A stretch of 64,000 nucleotides of DNA from contig NZ_BMJQ01000016.1 in the NCBI RefSeq assembly GCF_014643535.1, positions 124,001 to 188,000 of the forward strand, in the 5' to 3' direction. The notes below the pieces were generated by a model, which worked only from the letters and a program-made list of their open reading frames with translations, searched no databases and was not told the origin of the DNA. The position numbers and the translations under genes are program-made. Origin of the DNA: Aliidongia dinghuensis. GTDB taxonomy: Bacteria; Pseudomonadota; Alphaproteobacteria; ATCC43930; CGMCC-115725. Shown one piece after another: positions 63,666 through 64,000 of the stretch (position 1 is its first letter; each line of letters opens with the position of its first letter).

Positions 63666-64000
63666 ATGGCCGTGCCTCACCCCGCCGCCCTCTCCGCCTC
63701 GCCGCTCCAGCGTGTGGCGCCCGCCTTGTTCGTGCTGCTCTGGTCGACCGGCTTCCTCGGCGCCAAGCTCGGCCTGCCCTATGCCGGCCCGATGACGTTC
63801 CTCGGCGTGCGGTTCGCCATCGTCGCCGTGCTTGCGGCTCCGCTCGCCCTCGCCTCCGGTGCTCGCTGGCCCGAGCGCCCGGCCCAGCTGCTGCACGTCG
63901 CCGTGGTCGGGCTCCTGATGCAGTTCGCCTATCTGGGCGGCGTCTTCACCGGCATCGCCCATGGCGTGCCGGCCGGCGTCTCGGCGCTTATCGTCGGGCT
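63666..64000 (+). CDS. DMT-superfamily transporter (EamA), 3' end outside window
   Basis: The first 111 residues show membrane helices beginning VAPALFVLLWSTGFLGAKLG and FLGVRFAIVAVLAAPLALA, the EamA pattern. ATG 63666 starts MAVPHPAAL. It runs off the window, so about two thirds are missing. Substrate unknown. Confidence 0.85.
   Translation, partial: MAVPHPAALSASPLQRVAPALFVLLWSTGFLGAKLGLPYAGPMTFLGVRFAIVAVLAAPLALASGARWPERPAQLLHVAVVGLLMQFAYLGGVFTGIAHGVPAGVSALIVG

Overview
The window is about 64 kb of GC-rich chromosome with strong codon-position bias and tightly packed genes, many sharing 4-bp ATGA or GTGA overlaps. The gene content points to an alphaproteobacterium, most likely of the Rhodospirillales type: a metX-metW pair, a chorismate mutase / hisC / tyrC cluster followed by a DUF2125 gene, argD-argF-hslO, a globin-coupled chemoreceptor, and rpmI-rplT-pheS-pheT. 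This placement is inferred from content, not from a search. I see no phage, no insertion sequence, no CRISPR array and no rRNA. One tRNA gene is present, tRNA-Gly with anticodon CCC.

Layout. 1-3.9 kb: the 5' part of a Sir2 deacylase, a ureohydrolase and an amino-acid-type periplasmic binding protein, divergent from a GcvA-like LysR gene. 3.9-6.1 kb: katG with a clear terminator. 6.5-14.3 kb: tRNA-Gly, apaG, folE, argE, ada, marC, a GPP34 protein, an SMP-30 lactonase and a globin-coupled chemoreceptor. 14.4-25 kb: two small lipoproteins, then a four-gene tripartite RND efflux operon with one adaptor, two different inner-membrane pumps and an outer-membrane channel. 25-25.8 kb: a PIN/antitoxin pair with a palindromic operator. 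26-29.1 kb: argD-argF-hslO. 29.4-32.4 kb: an ECF sigma/anti-sigma pair divergent from a metallophosphoesterase-cupredoxin operon; the two share an inverted repeat that supplies matching promoter elements. 32.4-39.2 kb: an orphan ABC-2 permease, recX, an MscS-family channel, lipoproteins, a GST and an HD-domain protein. 39.4-46.7 kb: a LysR / Old Yellow Enzyme divergent pair, a GlxA-type regulator, lepA, a short ArfA-like ribosome-rescue gene, a class II glutamine amidotransferase and a DMT exporter. 46.7-53.2 kb: a membrane chemoreceptor, then rpmI-rplT-pheS-pheT with a possible attenuator. 53.4-59.3 kb: DUF1059, cupin and GST genes, gloB, a methyltransferase, an LprI/DUF3298 protein and metX-metW. 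59.5-64 kb: the aromatic amino-acid cluster, a DUF2125 gene and the start of another DMT transporter.

Most of this is ordinary housekeeping chromosome. Four things stand out. First, an ArfA-like reading frame next to lepA carries a terminator-like hairpin inside its own coding sequence, the hallmark of non-stop-controlled arfA. Second, the ECF locus has a nearly symmetrical inverted repeat that places GGAATAA-N16-GTC elements in both directions. Third, unrelated short tandem duplications with a period of 13-15 bp recur at gene boundaries, often duplicating the stop-codon region. Fourth, the chorismate mutase carries what looks like an internally deleted prephenate dehydratase/ACT tail.
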